Shown: positions 16,173 to 25,063 of the stretch, piece after piece
Layout: every line of letters starts with the position of its first letter
How positions within the stretch are numbered: the stretch's first letter is position 1
Source of the DNA: an uncultured Clostridium sp.
GTDB lineage: Bacteria; Bacillota; Clostridia; TANB77; CAG-508
Length of the DNA stretch: 33,131 bases
NCBI GenBank assembly: GCA_947565445.1
Contig: CANOGC010000013.1
Span: forward strand, 1 to 33,131
Direction of reading: 5' to 3'
Notes under the pieces: model-generated
Database searches by the model: none
Told to the model about the DNA's origin: nothing
The model's input: only the letters and a program-made list of their open reading frames with translations
Translations under genes and position numbers: made by a program

Positions 16173-16570
16173 GTTTTCTGAAAAATAATTTTTCCTCTAT
16201 TTTTCAATGTCTGTTGCCAACTTTTTTCTCTTTGCCTCATAATTGTTATTATTGAATTTTTGTTATATATTTCATTATTTTTGTCAGTTGCTAAACGAAC
16301 CACTATTCTAGCTTTTTTATTTATGCTACTAATATCTTTTAAATATATTAATGTGTCTATATGTAAATTGTCTTCTAAAATATAATCTGGTTCTTTTATT
16401 ATTTCGTAAATATAGTCTTCTAGTTCTTCATATTCCTTTTTATGATATAAATTAATGTGATTATTTAGTCTTTCATATGTCAATATAACATCATCTGTAA
16501 TCACCATCTCTTTATATTTTCCTATTTTTTCTAAATCTATTTTACCTATATTAATATATTCCTCTTCCAT
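16160..16570 (-). CDS. PBECR-type phage nuclease-like protein (136 aa)
   Basis: Residues ~35-130 resemble the phage barnase/EndoU/colicin E5/RelE-like (PBECR) fold: a histidine segment (NNHINLYHKKEYEELEDYIYEI), PDYILEDNL, a strand ARIVVRLAT, and a C-terminal SIITIMRQREKSWQQTLKNRGKIIFQK with basic and polar residues that could act on RNA. Such proteins are often toxins delivered with, or made late by, phages. It has its own promoter (16590-16618) and lies between tail chaperone and tape measure, where no structural gene is expected, so it looks like a moron. The family call is from memory of the pattern. Confidence 0.6.
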   Translation of the reverse strand: MEEEYINIGKIDLEKIGKYKEMVITDDVILTYERLNNHINLYHKKEYEELEDYIYEIIKEPDYILEDNLHIDTLIYLKDISSINKKARIVVRLATDKNNEIYNKNSIITIMRQREKSWQQTLKNRGKIIFQKTRQN

Positions 16571-16589
16571 TTTTATTCCTTTCGTCTTT

Positions 16590-16618
16590 ATTTTACAATA
16601 TTTCTATTGTTTTTACAA
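16590..16618 (-). promoter_or_regulatory. Sigma-A-like promoter of the PBECR-type gene
   Basis: Minus strand TTGTAA (16613-16618), 17 nt, TAAAAT (16590-16595). It follows directly after a terminator (16634-16661), so this gene is transcribed independently. Confidence 0.6.
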
Positions 16619-16633
16619 TATTTTTCGTAACAA

Positions 16634-16661
16634 AAAAACACCTACCTAAGTAAGTGTTTTT
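16634..16661 (-). terminator. Terminator of the membrane moron
   Basis: AAAAACAC (16634-16641) pairs with GTGTTTTT (16654-16661), with extra inner pairs. On the minus strand the stem ends in a T-run. It lies three nt after the stop of the gene at 16664. Confidence 0.7.
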
Positions 16662-16663
16662 AT

Positions 16664-17056
16664 TTATTTTATATCACATGATATTTTAGTCCAACCACCA
16701 TCACCACTTCGTTCTAGTATCATGTAATATCTATTTCTAATAGTGTTTCCAAAACTATTTTGGCTATCTACATATGCTTCTATTTTATATCTATTACCAG
16801 TTTGAACCACATTTATATCAGAATACCATGGATATTTAGCTGTTGAGGGATTCTTTAAATAATCGTCCATAAAATCTTGTGACATTACATATGCTTCCAT
16901 TTTATAATCCTTTGCATCATTACTTTGAGTTGAATTATCTCCTAAACCGCTCCACCAACCTATAATAATTTTAAAAAATATAAATATCAATACACCCCAA
17001 ATAATAATTGAAATAAAAATTCTTGCATTACTAATTTTTTTCGTATTTTCTTCCAT
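16664..17056 (-). CDS. Membrane-anchored moron protein (130 aa)
   Basis: One N-terminal transmembrane helix (FISIIIWGVLIFIFFKIIIGW, residues ~13-33) precedes an outside or soluble domain with AYVMSQDFMDDYLKNPSTAK and YKIEAYVDSQNSFG. That domain pattern recurs in small bacterial membrane proteins of unknown function. It has a strong private promoter (17080-17108) and a terminator (16634-16661) inside the late tail operon, the definition of a moron. It may therefore be expressed in the lysogen, for example as a superinfection-exclusion or host-fitness factor; that role is inference. Confidence 0.65.
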   Translation of the reverse strand: MEENTKKISNARIFISIIIWGVLIFIFFKIIIGWWSGLGDNSTQSNDAKDYKMEAYVMSQDFMDDYLKNPSTAKYPWYSDINVVQTGNRYKIEAYVDSQNSFGNTIRNRYYMILERSGDGGWTKISCDIK

Positions 17057-17079
17057 TTTTGTTTCCCCTCCTTGCCATA

Positions 17080-17108
17080 ATTCTACATTATTTTACAATA
17101 AATATCAA
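17080..17108 (-). promoter_or_regulatory. Sigma-A promoter of the membrane moron
   Basis: Minus strand TTGATA (17103-17108), 17 nt, TAGAAT (17080-17085), then GGAGGGG before the ATG at 17056. Confidence 0.75.
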
Positions 17109-17138
17109 GGAGATTCTTTTCCACAAATTTCCACTCAA

Positions 17139-17468
17139 CTAAATTCTATGAGTTCCTTTTTGTATTTCTTTTTCATGTATTTCTGGGATATTACTAATTA
17201 CAAAATCTACTATTTTAGATATATCTTCTAATTTCACAAGTCGCACCGCTTGTCTATATGTTAATGGTGCATCATAATTTGATGCAATAATTGCATACAA
17301 TAGCTGATTTGTAGCGTACATTGTTTTTGTATATCCATTAGCATCTTTTTGTCCTTGTGCATCTTTTTTTAACTGTTCAATGCCACCTTTATAATCCTCT
17401 AAGTATTCTAAAATAAGTGATGACACTTCTAAAATCAAAGTTTCTCCATTTTTTAATTCTATTTCCAT
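17139..17468 (-). CDS. Tail assembly chaperone (gpG-like)
   Basis: 109 aa, small and soluble, placed directly after the major tail protein as gpG-type chaperones are. The opening MEIELKNGETLILEVSSLIL is a typical beta start, followed by helices (YDAPLTYRQAVRLVKLEDIS). In many siphophages this gene extends into a gpGT product by frameshift before the tape measure. Here no T-like extension is visible, because two moron units and an RNA gene lie between it and the tape measure. Confidence 0.65.
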   Translation of the reverse strand: MEIELKNGETLILEVSSLILEYLEDYKGGIEQLKKDAQGQKDANGYTKTMYATNQLLYAIIASNYDAPLTYRQAVRLVKLEDISKIVDFVISNIPEIHEKEIQKGTHRI

Positions 17469-17500
17469 GTTATTCTCCTTCTTTTAAAGAGGCGTATATT

Positions 17501-18154
17501 CTACGCCCCTTCTATATTTCCTTGTTCTGGTGTTAGTTTTGCAATAATTGCATCTATTTCATTATCTGTTGTTAATACTTTATCGAAAAACATATCTTCT
17601 GTTAAGCCAGTTGGAAAATTACTCATCTCACTACTGATTCTAACCGATTTGTTTCCTGCATCATCAAAAGATAATGCTTTTATTGTTAAAGTATCATTTT
17701 GCTCTGAGAAGCTTTCCTCAGATGTTGCTATATCATCTGTGTTTTCTGCTAATTGACATTTAGGATACCAAACATACTCTACGATATCACCAAGTTTTTT
17801 AACAACTTTACCAAAGGCAAAATATGGTCTTTGAGCAGATGCACCACTCTTTATTAGATATTTACCTATTTCGTCTCCTCTCATTCTTGCTACGACATCT
17901 GTATCAAATGCAACTACTTCTACAGATTGCTCTACACTTGATGTTTGTGAAGCTGTTACATAATCTCTTCCGCTTGCTCTTACTACTGTACTTTCTGCAT
18001 TTTCTGTAGTCGATATTTGTTTTACTACATCCCTTTTCTTTGTTTCTTCATAAGTAGCTAAATTAAAATCTCCATTTTCTTTTGGAGTATTAAAAGCAAC
18101 ATATAATGCTCTTACTGTTTCTTTAATCATCGGTCTTTTTGTTTCTATTGACAT
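17501..18154 (-). CDS. Major tail protein (tube)
   Basis: About 217 aa, starting MSIETKRPMIKETVRALYVA. The ATG at 18154 is chosen because GAAAGGAAAG lies at suitable distance. The protein is beta-rich and contains KKLGDIVEYVWYPKCQLAEN, typical of phi13-like clostridial and lactococcal major tail proteins. It lies between the HK97 gp10-like connector and the gpG-like chaperone, the standard position. Confidence 0.8.
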   Translation of the reverse strand: MSIETKRPMIKETVRALYVAFNTPKENGDFNLATYEETKKRDVVKQISTTENAESTVVRASGRDYVTASQTSSVEQSVEVVAFDTDVVARMRGDEIGKYLIKSGASAQRPYFAFGKVVKKLGDIVEYVWYPKCQLAENTDDIATSEESFSEQNDTLTIKALSFDDAGNKSVRISSEMSNFPTGLTEDMFFDKVLTTDNEIDAIIAKLTPEQGNIEGA

Positions 18155-18190
18155 TTTCATCTTTCCTTTCTTTTTTTAATTTAAAAACAC

Positions 18191-18562
18191 CTACCAAGTT
18201 TTAATTCCTAACTTGGTAAGCATTATTTTATAATATTTTTCTTTCTTTTTATCCCATAAAGGATAAATATGTGGATTTGCTCCCATCTTTACAGTTCCAT
18301 GTTCTACCATTGGACCATAGTATTTGCCCCAGCCTGCTTCAATTTCTGTTTTCTTTTTTCTATAAGCAAAACTACGTACCAAATGTGTATATCCTGCTTT
18401 TTTTATTTTTGACATTGGCTTAGGTAATTTAAGTGCATCATTTACAAATTCTTTTGCTCCTTCTTCAACACCTTCCATAGCATTTTCAGCACCTTTAGCA
18501 TAATGTTCTATTATCTCTGCTAAATCCTTAAAACCATCATATATATAAGTATTACTAGACAT
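18191..18562 (-). CDS. HK97 gp10-like head-tail joining protein
   Basis: 123 aa with the HK97 gp10 pattern: a helical N-terminus (DLAEIIEHYAKGAENAMEG), a basic middle with TGHLVRSF-like TYTHLVRSF equivalent (GYTHLVRSFAYRKKK), then YYGPMVEHGTVKMGANPHIYP, the family's most conserved part. It acts at the neck during head-tail joining. The stop overlaps nothing; the start overlaps the upstream stop by 8 nt. Confidence 0.8.
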   Translation of the reverse strand: MSSNTYIYDGFKDLAEIIEHYAKGAENAMEGVEEGAKEFVNDALKLPKPMSKIKKAGYTHLVRSFAYRKKKTEIEAGWGKYYGPMVEHGTVKMGANPHIYPLWDKKKEKYYKIMLTKLGIKTW

Positions 18563-18884
18563 TTTCCAATACCTCTAAAGAAAAAAATGAATGAACCCTC
18601 CTATTTTTTGTTGAATATTCATGTTGTATAACGGGAAAAAAACCTTTTTCATTTAACTTTTTCTTTAATTCTATTAGTTTTGGATGTCTTGGTTTATCTG
18701 CTATAACTGATATTTGATAAGTAACATTGGTATTGTATTTAGAGCCACTTGCGGTTACATCTTCCCAAATATAATCCCAAAAATGTATTCTAATTTCTTC
18801 TTCTATTTCATCATCCTTTGGACTGCATTCGCTTAATGGAACCTGTAATTCGTCTAATAAGTCATTTAATTCTTCTTTACTCAT
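18555..18884 (-). CDS. Probable tail terminator / neck protein (109 aa)
   Basis: Its position between head closure and gp10-like genes fits the tail terminator or second neck protein. Visible features are an acidic N-terminus, YQISVIADKPRHPKLIELKK (a strand then helix, as in tail terminators) and a beta-rich end. In the usual siphophage order (capsid, gp6-like, head closure, gp10-like/terminator, tube) one of the two neighbouring genes must be the terminator, and I cannot tell which with certainty. Confidence 0.55.
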   Translation of the reverse strand: MSKEELNDLLDELQVPLSECSPKDDEIEEEIRIHFWDYIWEDVTASGSKYNTNVTYQISVIADKPRHPKLIELKKKLNEKGFFPVIQHEYSTKNRRVHSFFSLEVLENV

Positions 18885-19252
18885 ACCTCTCCCTCCAATT
18901 TAACTCTTGGATATTCTTCTAATGTTAAGTCTGTTTGTTTAATTCCATCTTTGTTTGTAAAATGATAAGCATTAAACACTTTATGATATTCTTTGCCAAT
19001 TTTAACAACACATAATGAATTAATTTCTTTTGTTTGTGGTATTCTTAATTTATAGGTTATTTTCTTTTTTCTTTCTTCTGCTTCAAATTTCAATCTATCT
19101 GAAATCGATAATTCTTCAAACCAAATGTCGTATCCAGTGTCATATAGATATTCAATTGAATATGTATCTTCGGTTTGTTTTGTCTCAAAAAGCCTAAAAA
19201 AGCCATCATTATATGTCGGTAGGCTTGTAATATTCTGCTTGTAGTAAGGCAT
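18881..19252 (-). CDS. Head closure / head-tail adaptor protein
   Basis: About 123 aa, starting MPYYKQNITSLPTYNDGFFR. The ATG at 19252 has GGAGA at the right distance. It is beta-rich (KKITYKLRIPQTKEI; VVKIGKEYHKVFNAYHF) with the ending TDLTLEEYP that head-tail adaptors of the SPP1 gp16 kind often show. It overlaps the gp6-like gene upstream and the next gene downstream. Confidence 0.65.
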   Translation of the reverse strand: MPYYKQNITSLPTYNDGFFRLFETKQTEDTYSIEYLYDTGYDIWFEELSISDRLKFEAEERKKKITYKLRIPQTKEINSLCVVKIGKEYHKVFNAYHFTNKDGIKQTDLTLEEYPRVKLEGEV

Positions 19253-19496
19253 ATTGGTCTCCATACAATTGTTTAAACTCTGCTAGTTTCTTTTCTCTAG
19301 CATAAAAAACATAATTTTTTAATAGACTTTTCGCTTTTAAATCAACTTCATAATTAATTTCTGCTCCAGAAGATTTGTTAATATCAAATTCTGCTTCTTT
19401 TATATAACCTATAATCGTTTCATCTTTTTCAAAAGGTGTTATGTGTTGTTCGTCTCTAATTTCTTTTAGTAATTTTTCTATTTGTGTATCCGCCAT
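19209..19496 (-). CDS. Gp6-like head-tail connector
   Basis: 95 aa starting MADTQIEKLLKEIRDEQHIT. The ATG at 19496 has GAGGTG at seven nt. It is all-helical with the DETIIGYIKEAEFDINK and LLKNYVFYAREKKLAEF segments typical of gp6/QLA-type connectors that dock on the portal. It sits directly downstream of the capsid block. Confidence 0.75.
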   Translation of the reverse strand: MADTQIEKLLKEIRDEQHITPFEKDETIIGYIKEAEFDINKSSGAEINYEVDLKAKSLLKNYVFYAREKKLAEFKQLYGDQYALLQAEYYKPTDI

Positions 19497-19507
19497 AAAA
19501 TACACCT

Positions 19508-19705
19508 CTATTCTATTTCTTCATCTTGTACTTTTTGAATTAAAACTTCTCCAATTTTGTTGTTAGTAGTTGCTAATTCTTCAATTCGCTTTTTGGTAGT
19601 TTTTAATCCTTCTCTTGGATAAATATCACCTTTTTTATAAATATAATCATTATCTTTTAGGTCCTTCCAAGGTTTTTCTCTAACGCTTACATATTTTTCT
19701 GACAT
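19508..19705 (-). CDS. Small capsid-adjacent protein (65 aa)
   Basis: I do not recognise a domain. It begins MSEKYVSVREKPWKDLKDND and ends in an acidic tail. Short genes in this slot, between major capsid protein and the first connector, are common in HK97-type phages and are mostly unannotated. A strong AGGAGG site supports translation. Confidence 0.6.
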   Translation of the reverse strand: MSEKYVSVREKPWKDLKDNDYIYKKGDIYPREGLKTTKKRIEELATTNNKIGEVLIQKVQDEEIE

Positions 19706-19742
19706 TTTGCTCTCCTCCTAATTATAAGTTAGGAGCTTATTG

Positions 19743-20882
19743 CTAAGCTCCTTGAACTGTTTCAACTACTTTCACTATTGGTACGTATTCTTCTAATTTT
19801 GTTACATCAAATACATATGCAACATTATCATCTGATGCTCTACCATTAGCATATCCTTTTCCAATTATAACATCTGCATCATCTAAAGCTAATGTTTGGT
19901 CATAATCTTTAAATCCTAACCCAGTTAATCCCATAGTATATTTTTTAGGAAGTAACAGTGCTGCTTTACCTTCTGGGTTATTAGCACAAGCTACTACTTC
20001 TAAATTTTTGTAAGATGAAATATTTCTACCTTCGGCATCATAAATTGCAGGAGCCACATAATCAGCTTCATCGTTTGGGTGACAAACTAAAACTAGCTTA
20101 TCAATAGTTCTATTACCATTTTTAGTTAAATATTTTTTAGCTTCTGCTAATGCTTTTGGTTTAAAACTTGTTAAATTTGTGTTAACTGTTTTATCTTGAT
20201 GTGTGCCATCTTCGTTTGTTTTCGCAATTTGTTTATAAATACCAACTGGTTCATCTTTTCCCGTTCCTTGTAAAGCTCCATATTCCAAACCATCGTTTAA
20301 TTGTTCTTTTAACACTGCTCTGCAATATTTGTCTACAAATGGTAATGCTAAGTCTTTAATAGCTTTCGGAATTATCATATATACAGTTAGTTTCGCAACT
20401 TCCATATTTAAAACTGCAAAACTTGCTGTTAATTCTCCTTTAATTTTGTCTGTTAATGCTCCCCAAGAGTAAACTCCTGTTTTTGAAGCAGTAATCCATT
20501 TTTTAACATTAGCTGGAGCAAAGTTAATATAACTTAATAATCCACTTTCTTTTTTAATATCTTCTAGTGTAATGTCTATAATAGATGTTGGCATAATATC
20601 GATTTGATTTCCTGTTACTGCTTGTTTTGGATCGTTCTTTAATACTTCATAGAAATCTTTTTCTTCTTTTGAAAGAACTCTCAATCCCATAGCTTTTGCG
20701 TATGACTCATCACTTTCAGTTTTTAATGCTTGTTCTTGAATTTCTGCAATTATCTCTGCATATTGGACCTCATTAATCTTTTCCATTGCTTCTATAATAG
20801 CTTGAGATTTGTCCTCTGTTTCTTGAAGAATTTTTAAAGCCTCTTCTTGAGCTTGTTTCATTTTTGTTTGATTAATTTTCAT
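19743..20882 (-). CDS. Major capsid protein (HK97 fold)
   Basis: 379 aa. Residues ~1-75 are a charged coiled-coil delta/scaffold-like domain (QAQEEALKILQETEDKSQAI). The fold then begins around PTSIIDITLEDIKKESGLLSYINFA, the conserved HK97 start region. Further hallmarks are LNDGLEYGALQGTGKDEPVG and the C-terminal YVPIVKVVE. The delta domain is normally cut off by the neighbouring ClpP-like protease. Good AGGAAGG site before the ATG. Confidence 0.9.
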   Translation of the reverse strand: MKINQTKMKQAQEEALKILQETEDKSQAIIEAMEKINEVQYAEIIAEIQEQALKTESDESYAKAMGLRVLSKEEKDFYEVLKNDPKQAVTGNQIDIMPTSIIDITLEDIKKESGLLSYINFAPANVKKWITASKTGVYSWGALTDKIKGELTASFAVLNMEVAKLTVYMIIPKAIKDLALPFVDKYCRAVLKEQLNDGLEYGALQGTGKDEPVGIYKQIAKTNEDGTHQDKTVNTNLTSFKPKALAEAKKYLTKNGNRTIDKLVLVCHPNDEADYVAPAIYDAEGRNISSYKNLEVVACANNPEGKAALLLPKKYTMGLTGLGFKDYDQTLALDDADVIIGKGYANGRASDDNVAYVFDVTKLEEYVPIVKVVETVQGA

Positions 20883-20902
20883 GTTTTTTACCTTCCTTTT
20901 TC

Positions 20903-21679
20903 TTAAATTTTTGTATTAAAAAAAGACGTCCAAGCGTCCTCTTTAATCGGTTCTTTTATATAATCAAAAATCTTTTGTAAATTCTTTTCATTTGGTTTTT
21001 CAAAATTCATTTCATGTTGTCCATTTTGTTTTAATTCTTTTACTTCTTTTTGCAATTCTTTGTTTTTCATAACTAGATTATAAACGAAGTCAGCTTCTAA
21101 TGATTGCATTACATCATCTTTTCTTGTTTGAGTTGTTGAAAATCCCCATTCAAACGCTTCTTTTGATGTTATCCACTCTTCTCTATCCATTTTTTCTTTT
21201 ATTTCTTCTTCTGATAAATTAGTTTTACTTGTATAAATGTTTAAAGAAGGTTGTGTGATTTTTTCTAAATCTTCTGCAACTTTTTTCATAGCATTAGAAT
21301 CACCTCTAGCTTCTGTCCAAGCATTGTGTATCATTAATAAGCCATTTTCTGGCACTACTCTTTCTTCTCCTGCCATAAAAATAACAGATGCAGCACTACA
21401 TGCAAATCCGTCTACAATTGTTTTTAAATGACCTTTAAATTCGCTTAATAAGCCATAAATTGCTAATCCCTCTGAAACTGAACCACCATATGAATTTATT
21501 CTTACAGTTAAGTTTGGAGTATCTACCATAGCTAAAGCATCTTTTAATGTAAATGCGTCTGTTTTGTCTGTACCAGTACCTAGCCATTCATCAATCCAAT
21601 CTTTTTTTCTTATATCTCCATAGATATATAATTCTGTTTCAAACTCATTGACCTTTTTAAAGTTTAAAAACTTATCCAT
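20903..21679 (-). CDS. ClpP-like head maturation protease
   Basis: A serine protease that trims the capsid delta domain. Start ATG 21679 (258 aa) with GGTGGTG upstream; it overlaps the portal stop. ClpP-fold motifs are clear: INSYGGSVSEGLAIY near 61-75, the nucleophile in GFACSAASVIFMAG (Ser95) and histidine in LLMIHNAWT (His118). The acidic residue near DREEWITSKEAFEWG fits the third catalytic position. The C-terminus is a charged helix, possibly scaffold-like. Confidence 0.9.
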   Translation of the reverse strand: MDKFLNFKKVNEFETELYIYGDIRKKDWIDEWLGTGTDKTDAFTLKDALAMVDTPNLTVRINSYGGSVSEGLAIYGLLSEFKGHLKTIVDGFACSAASVIFMAGEERVVPENGLLMIHNAWTEARGDSNAMKKVAEDLEKITQPSLNIYTSKTNLSEEEIKEKMDREEWITSKEAFEWGFSTTQTRKDDVMQSLEADFVYNLVMKNKELQKEVKELKQNGQHEMNFEKPNEKNLQKIFDYIKEPIKEDAWTSFFNTKI

Positions 21680-22850
21680 CTTCTTTTTCACCACCTTTCG
21701 TATTTTCATAATTTTTAGTTAAAGCATGTTCATTTGCCCATGCTTCATCTATTATAGGTAATCTTAATAACTTATTTATTTCATTTCTGCTAAATCTATT
21801 AGCTGTTAGCTTGTCTATTCCTGTTCCACAATCTAAAACATATTTGTGTACTATATTGGTTCTATTAAATTGCACATATTCACCCTTTAGAAAATCTTCT
21901 TTTCCTACTAAAGAAACGTTTAATCCATCTTCTATAATTTCAAAATATGGGTCTACCGCAAAAGTAACAAAATCACTATTTCCTGTAGATTTCTCTGTTC
22001 TGTTTCCAAAAAATACGTCTAATGGAATGTTCCATTTTTGTGCTACTGTACTGTTTATCCTTAAAAAAGACTTTTCAAAATCTGTTAAATCTTTTTTATT
22101 ATCTTTGTTTAAGTTTACTAATTCAAACATTTGTGCAAGTAAAATAATAGCATCTTCTTCACTAAGTATTCCTTCTACTAGTTTTTCTTTATATTCATCA
22201 TAGCTTATTGATTTGTTTGTTTTAGGATCTATCATTGTTGGCTGTTCTCCTGGAAACTTTATTTGCCATCTATCTGTATTTGCTCTTATAAATCCTTTTT
22301 GTATAGCCTTTATTATTTTTGTTGTATTATCTTTAAAACTTTCGCTTGCTTTAACTAAATCTGTATTTACTAATGAATAATATATAGAGTTGTTGCTATT
22401 ATATGTCTTAGTTAACCTCAATGAATTTCCTTCGTTGTCTGAAACATTAATATCGCCAAATGTTTTACTCTTTAATATTTCGTTAGTTGCTTGATATGTA
22501 TCAGCTACATATAACAAATTTGTTTTTTGTAGTTTGTTTATCAATACTAGTGCTGTTCCATCTGTTAATAATCTTGTAACCAGCTTGTACATAAACATCG
22601 TTCCATTTTCATTAAGGTTTGGTTGCAAATTCAAAAGCCAGTATAAGTCTTGTTTAGTTTCTTCTATCTTTTTGTTTTTTAATTCAAATGTTTGTATCTC
22701 ACATTTTGCAATAGTCTTTGCTATTAAATCTATTGCATGTGCTTCTGCTAATGTATATATGTAATTTTTAATAGTATCTTTATTGAACAGTGCATCTATA
22801 ATGCTTACAAATTCTCCTTTTGAATTTTTGAAAATCTTGTCTAGTACCAT
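21672..22850 (-). CDS. Portal protein (HK97 family)
   Basis: 392 aa. The dodecameric portal is the head vertex for DNA entry. Typical early motif EAHAIDLIAKTIAKCEIQTFEL and DLYWLLNLQPNLNENGTMFMYKLV; later FLRINSTVAQKWNIPLDVFFGN and CGTGIDKLTANRFSRNEINKLL. It lies between terminase large subunit and protease in the standard order. The ATG has a good GGAGG site. Confidence 0.88.
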   Translation of the reverse strand: MVLDKIFKNSKGEFVSIIDALFNKDTIKNYIYTLAEAHAIDLIAKTIAKCEIQTFELKNKKIEETKQDLYWLLNLQPNLNENGTMFMYKLVTRLLTDGTALVLINKLQKTNLLYVADTYQATNEILKSKTFGDINVSDNEGNSLRLTKTYNSNNSIYYSLVNTDLVKASESFKDNTTKIIKAIQKGFIRANTDRWQIKFPGEQPTMIDPKTNKSISYDEYKEKLVEGILSEEDAIILLAQMFELVNLNKDNKKDLTDFEKSFLRINSTVAQKWNIPLDVFFGNRTEKSTGNSDFVTFAVDPYFEIIEDGLNVSLVGKEDFLKGEYVQFNRTNIVHKYVLDCGTGIDKLTANRFSRNEINKLLRLPIIDEAWANEHALTKNYENTKGGEKEDG

Positions 22851-22867
22851 TTTTACTACCTCCTATT

Positions 22868-24592
22868 CTAAACATATGCATAGATTATCTTTTCATCTAA
22901 CAGCTCCTGTACACTCATTGCTGCCACAAAAGCCATGAATGGGTCATTCTTTCTTAATTTTGGCTCTATTTTTTCATATTTCTTGTTTCCATCTTTTCCA
23001 ATTTTTATAGCTGTATTGTTAATTGCCCATCTCATAATTGCACTATTTCCTATATTTATTTTTCCTTCTGCAAATGCTACCTCTATTCTTGGTGCCACTA
23101 TCGCCATAATGCTATCCAACCTTCTTATCATTCTTACTTGTCCATATGGATTTTCTTTTGTTTCTATTGATATTCCGTACTTTTCAAATATACTTTTTAA
23201 CAATAAAAATCTATATGTATCCATTGTCCATTTTTGAACATTATATTTTGTCATCTCTGTTATTAACCAAAGTATGATTTCTTCTGCATCTATTGATTCA
23301 GCATCTACTATAACAAAATCTTGAAAACCTTCTTGCCCTATGTTGTGGAATGGAAATTTAATATCTCCAAAAAACTTACTTTTTGAACATATCCATGTTT
23401 TTTGTCTCCAAATATATTCACCGTCTCGCTTAAACAAAAAACCAGCACTTGCAAAATCATTTAAAGAAGCATAATCTATTCCGATTATTGCTTTTCTTCC
23501 TTCTATTGGTCCTGTTGTTCTTGGGATTTCTTTGTCTGTGTCACTATAAGATGCTCTTTTAATTGTATCCCAATCTGCTACTGCCTGTTCTTCGTCCTGT
23601 TGTGGTAAATTCATTCTTTTTGCATAGAACTCTACTCTGTATGATTTTGATTTTTGCATATCTAAATAATCTGTAAATATTTCATTGAATAACGTAGGTC
23701 TAAACCTTAAACTTGGATTTGCTTGACACCAAAAAGTCATATCTATATCGTTTTTATCGTTTGTTTTTAAAAACTTTTTCATTGGAATATCAATTAAAGA
23801 CTTCTCATTTATTTTATATAATATTGGTAGTAATCCAGTAAAATTTTTTTCCCCATTTAGAATTGATTTAGATACATCTATTTTTTCATCTAAAGGTCCT
23901 TCCCTTACAGTTCCATTTGTTGTTATTGTTATTTTTCTAGAATGAATAATTTTTCCTAATCCAGACTTAAATACATTTAATTGCTTGTAATCTTCGTATG
24001 CATGTAATTCATTAAAAATAATCATTCCTGTCTGTTTACCATCTTTCGTTTTTGCGTTAGCTGTATTGTATCTTAATACAGAGTGCGTAATTTTGTTTAT
24101 AACTTCTGTTTTGTTCCAATAAAAATATTTCCTCATTGTTTCTTTGTTGTCTTCTAACATGTTATAGACTACATTAAATGAATTTAATGCTTGTTCCTCA
24201 GATGTAGCAACAATGTCTATGTGATAGTTTTTAACTCCGTAATAATGTGTTTGTAGAAAGTTTGCTAATGGCATTATCATTCCATCTTTTCCATTACCTC
24301 TCCCCATTAAAATAAATATATCTGGAAATATAACCACATCTCTGTTTTTATCTTCATACATAAACACAAAAGCATATATAAATTTTTGATATGGAAATAA
24401 TTTGTAGTACCATTTTTCACAATATCTAATGCATTTATAGTATTTATCTTCATCAAAAAAGACATCATCTCTCGATAATGTCGGTTTTACTATATTTTTA
24501 ATTAGCAATTTTATTTCGTCATCTGTTTCGTTTGGATTTTCTTCAACAAATTTTATGTACTCGTCTACTTCCTTACAACAAATCATCTCCAT
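22868..24592 (-). CDS. Terminase large subunit
   Basis: The motor and nuclease that package DNA; ~574 aa. The ATPase Walker A variant LMGRGNGKD lies at ~96-104 and Walker B IIFNELHAYED at ~192-202. The nuclease part begins at KAIIGIDYASLNDFASAG (~370) with acidic residues in VDAESIDAEEIILWL. It belongs to the terminase_1 (HK97/phi105-like) type that pairs with P27-family small subunits and HNH proteins. It overlaps the small-subunit gene by about 20 nt. Confidence 0.92.
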   Translation of the reverse strand: MEMICCKEVDEYIKFVEENPNETDDEIKLLIKNIVKPTLSRDDVFFDEDKYYKCIRYCEKWYYKLFPYQKFIYAFVFMYEDKNRDVVIFPDIFILMGRGNGKDGMIMPLANFLQTHYYGVKNYHIDIVATSEEQALNSFNVVYNMLEDNKETMRKYFYWNKTEVINKITHSVLRYNTANAKTKDGKQTGMIIFNELHAYEDYKQLNVFKSGLGKIIHSRKITITTNGTVREGPLDEKIDVSKSILNGEKNFTGLLPILYKINEKSLIDIPMKKFLKTNDKNDIDMTFWCQANPSLRFRPTLFNEIFTDYLDMQKSKSYRVEFYAKRMNLPQQDEEQAVADWDTIKRASYSDTDKEIPRTTGPIEGRKAIIGIDYASLNDFASAGFLFKRDGEYIWRQKTWICSKSKFFGDIKFPFHNIGQEGFQDFVIVDAESIDAEEIILWLITEMTKYNVQKWTMDTYRFLLLKSIFEKYGISIETKENPYGQVRMIRRLDSIMAIVAPRIEVAFAEGKINIGNSAIMRWAINNTAIKIGKDGNKKYEKIEPKLRKNDPFMAFVAAMSVQELLDEKIIYAYV

Positions 24593-24908
24593 CACCTTCT
24601 TCTGGTGGTTTTGATGGTGCTTTTAAATCTAAGTCTTGCAAAATTTTTAATTGTTGTGTATTAACTTTAAGTATATTTTGAACGCTTTCGTTTGGTTTCT
24701 CGGATTCAAAACCATTTCCAGTTTTAAGTTTTACTCTTAATCCATTTTTATCTATATCTTTCTGTATATCTCGTTTTAATCTTTCTAAGTTTATATAATC
24801 TTCAACTAAGCTTTCAAAATGTTTGCCAATTTTTCCTTGTTCCAATAGTTGTTCTAATAAATCTTGCTTGATTTGGTTTATTTCTTCATTTTCTTGTTCC
24901 TTTTTCAT
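24573..24908 (-). CDS. Terminase small subunit (P27-like)
   Basis: 111 aa. It recognises phage DNA for packaging. The pattern LVEDYINLERLKRDIQKDID followed by ILKVNTQQLKILQDLDLKA is typical of P27-family small terminases. AAAGGGGG precedes the ATG. The gene overlaps the large subunit and follows the presumed packaging region at 24930-25020. Confidence 0.85.
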   Translation of the reverse strand: MKKEQENEEINQIKQDLLEQLLEQGKIGKHFESLVEDYINLERLKRDIQKDIDKNGLRVKLKTGNGFESEKPNESVQNILKVNTQQLKILQDLDLKAPSKPPEEGDGDDLL

Positions 24909-24929
24909 GGTATACCCCCTTTCACGTGA

Positions 24930-25020
24930 GAAAATTTATAATAGTTGAACAGTTAAGACCACACACCCGCTCTCCTTAAGCATTTTTTTGCTTGAGATTT
25001 TGACCGGGGCTAGTTTACAT
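24930..25020. other. Candidate cos/packaging region
   Basis: A non-coding 155-nt gap (24909-25063) directly upstream of the small terminase, near an HNH gene, where cos sites of HK97-like phages lie. It holds a nested hairpin (minus strand CCCCG...CGGG, CTC/GAG, AAGC/GCTT) and the GC-rich stretch CACACACCCGCTCTCC at about 24959-24974. The exact cut site cannot be read from sequence. Confidence 0.35.
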
Positions 25021-25063
25021 ATTTTTATCTGCTATTTCCTTACTGTTGCAAGACTTTCAACGT

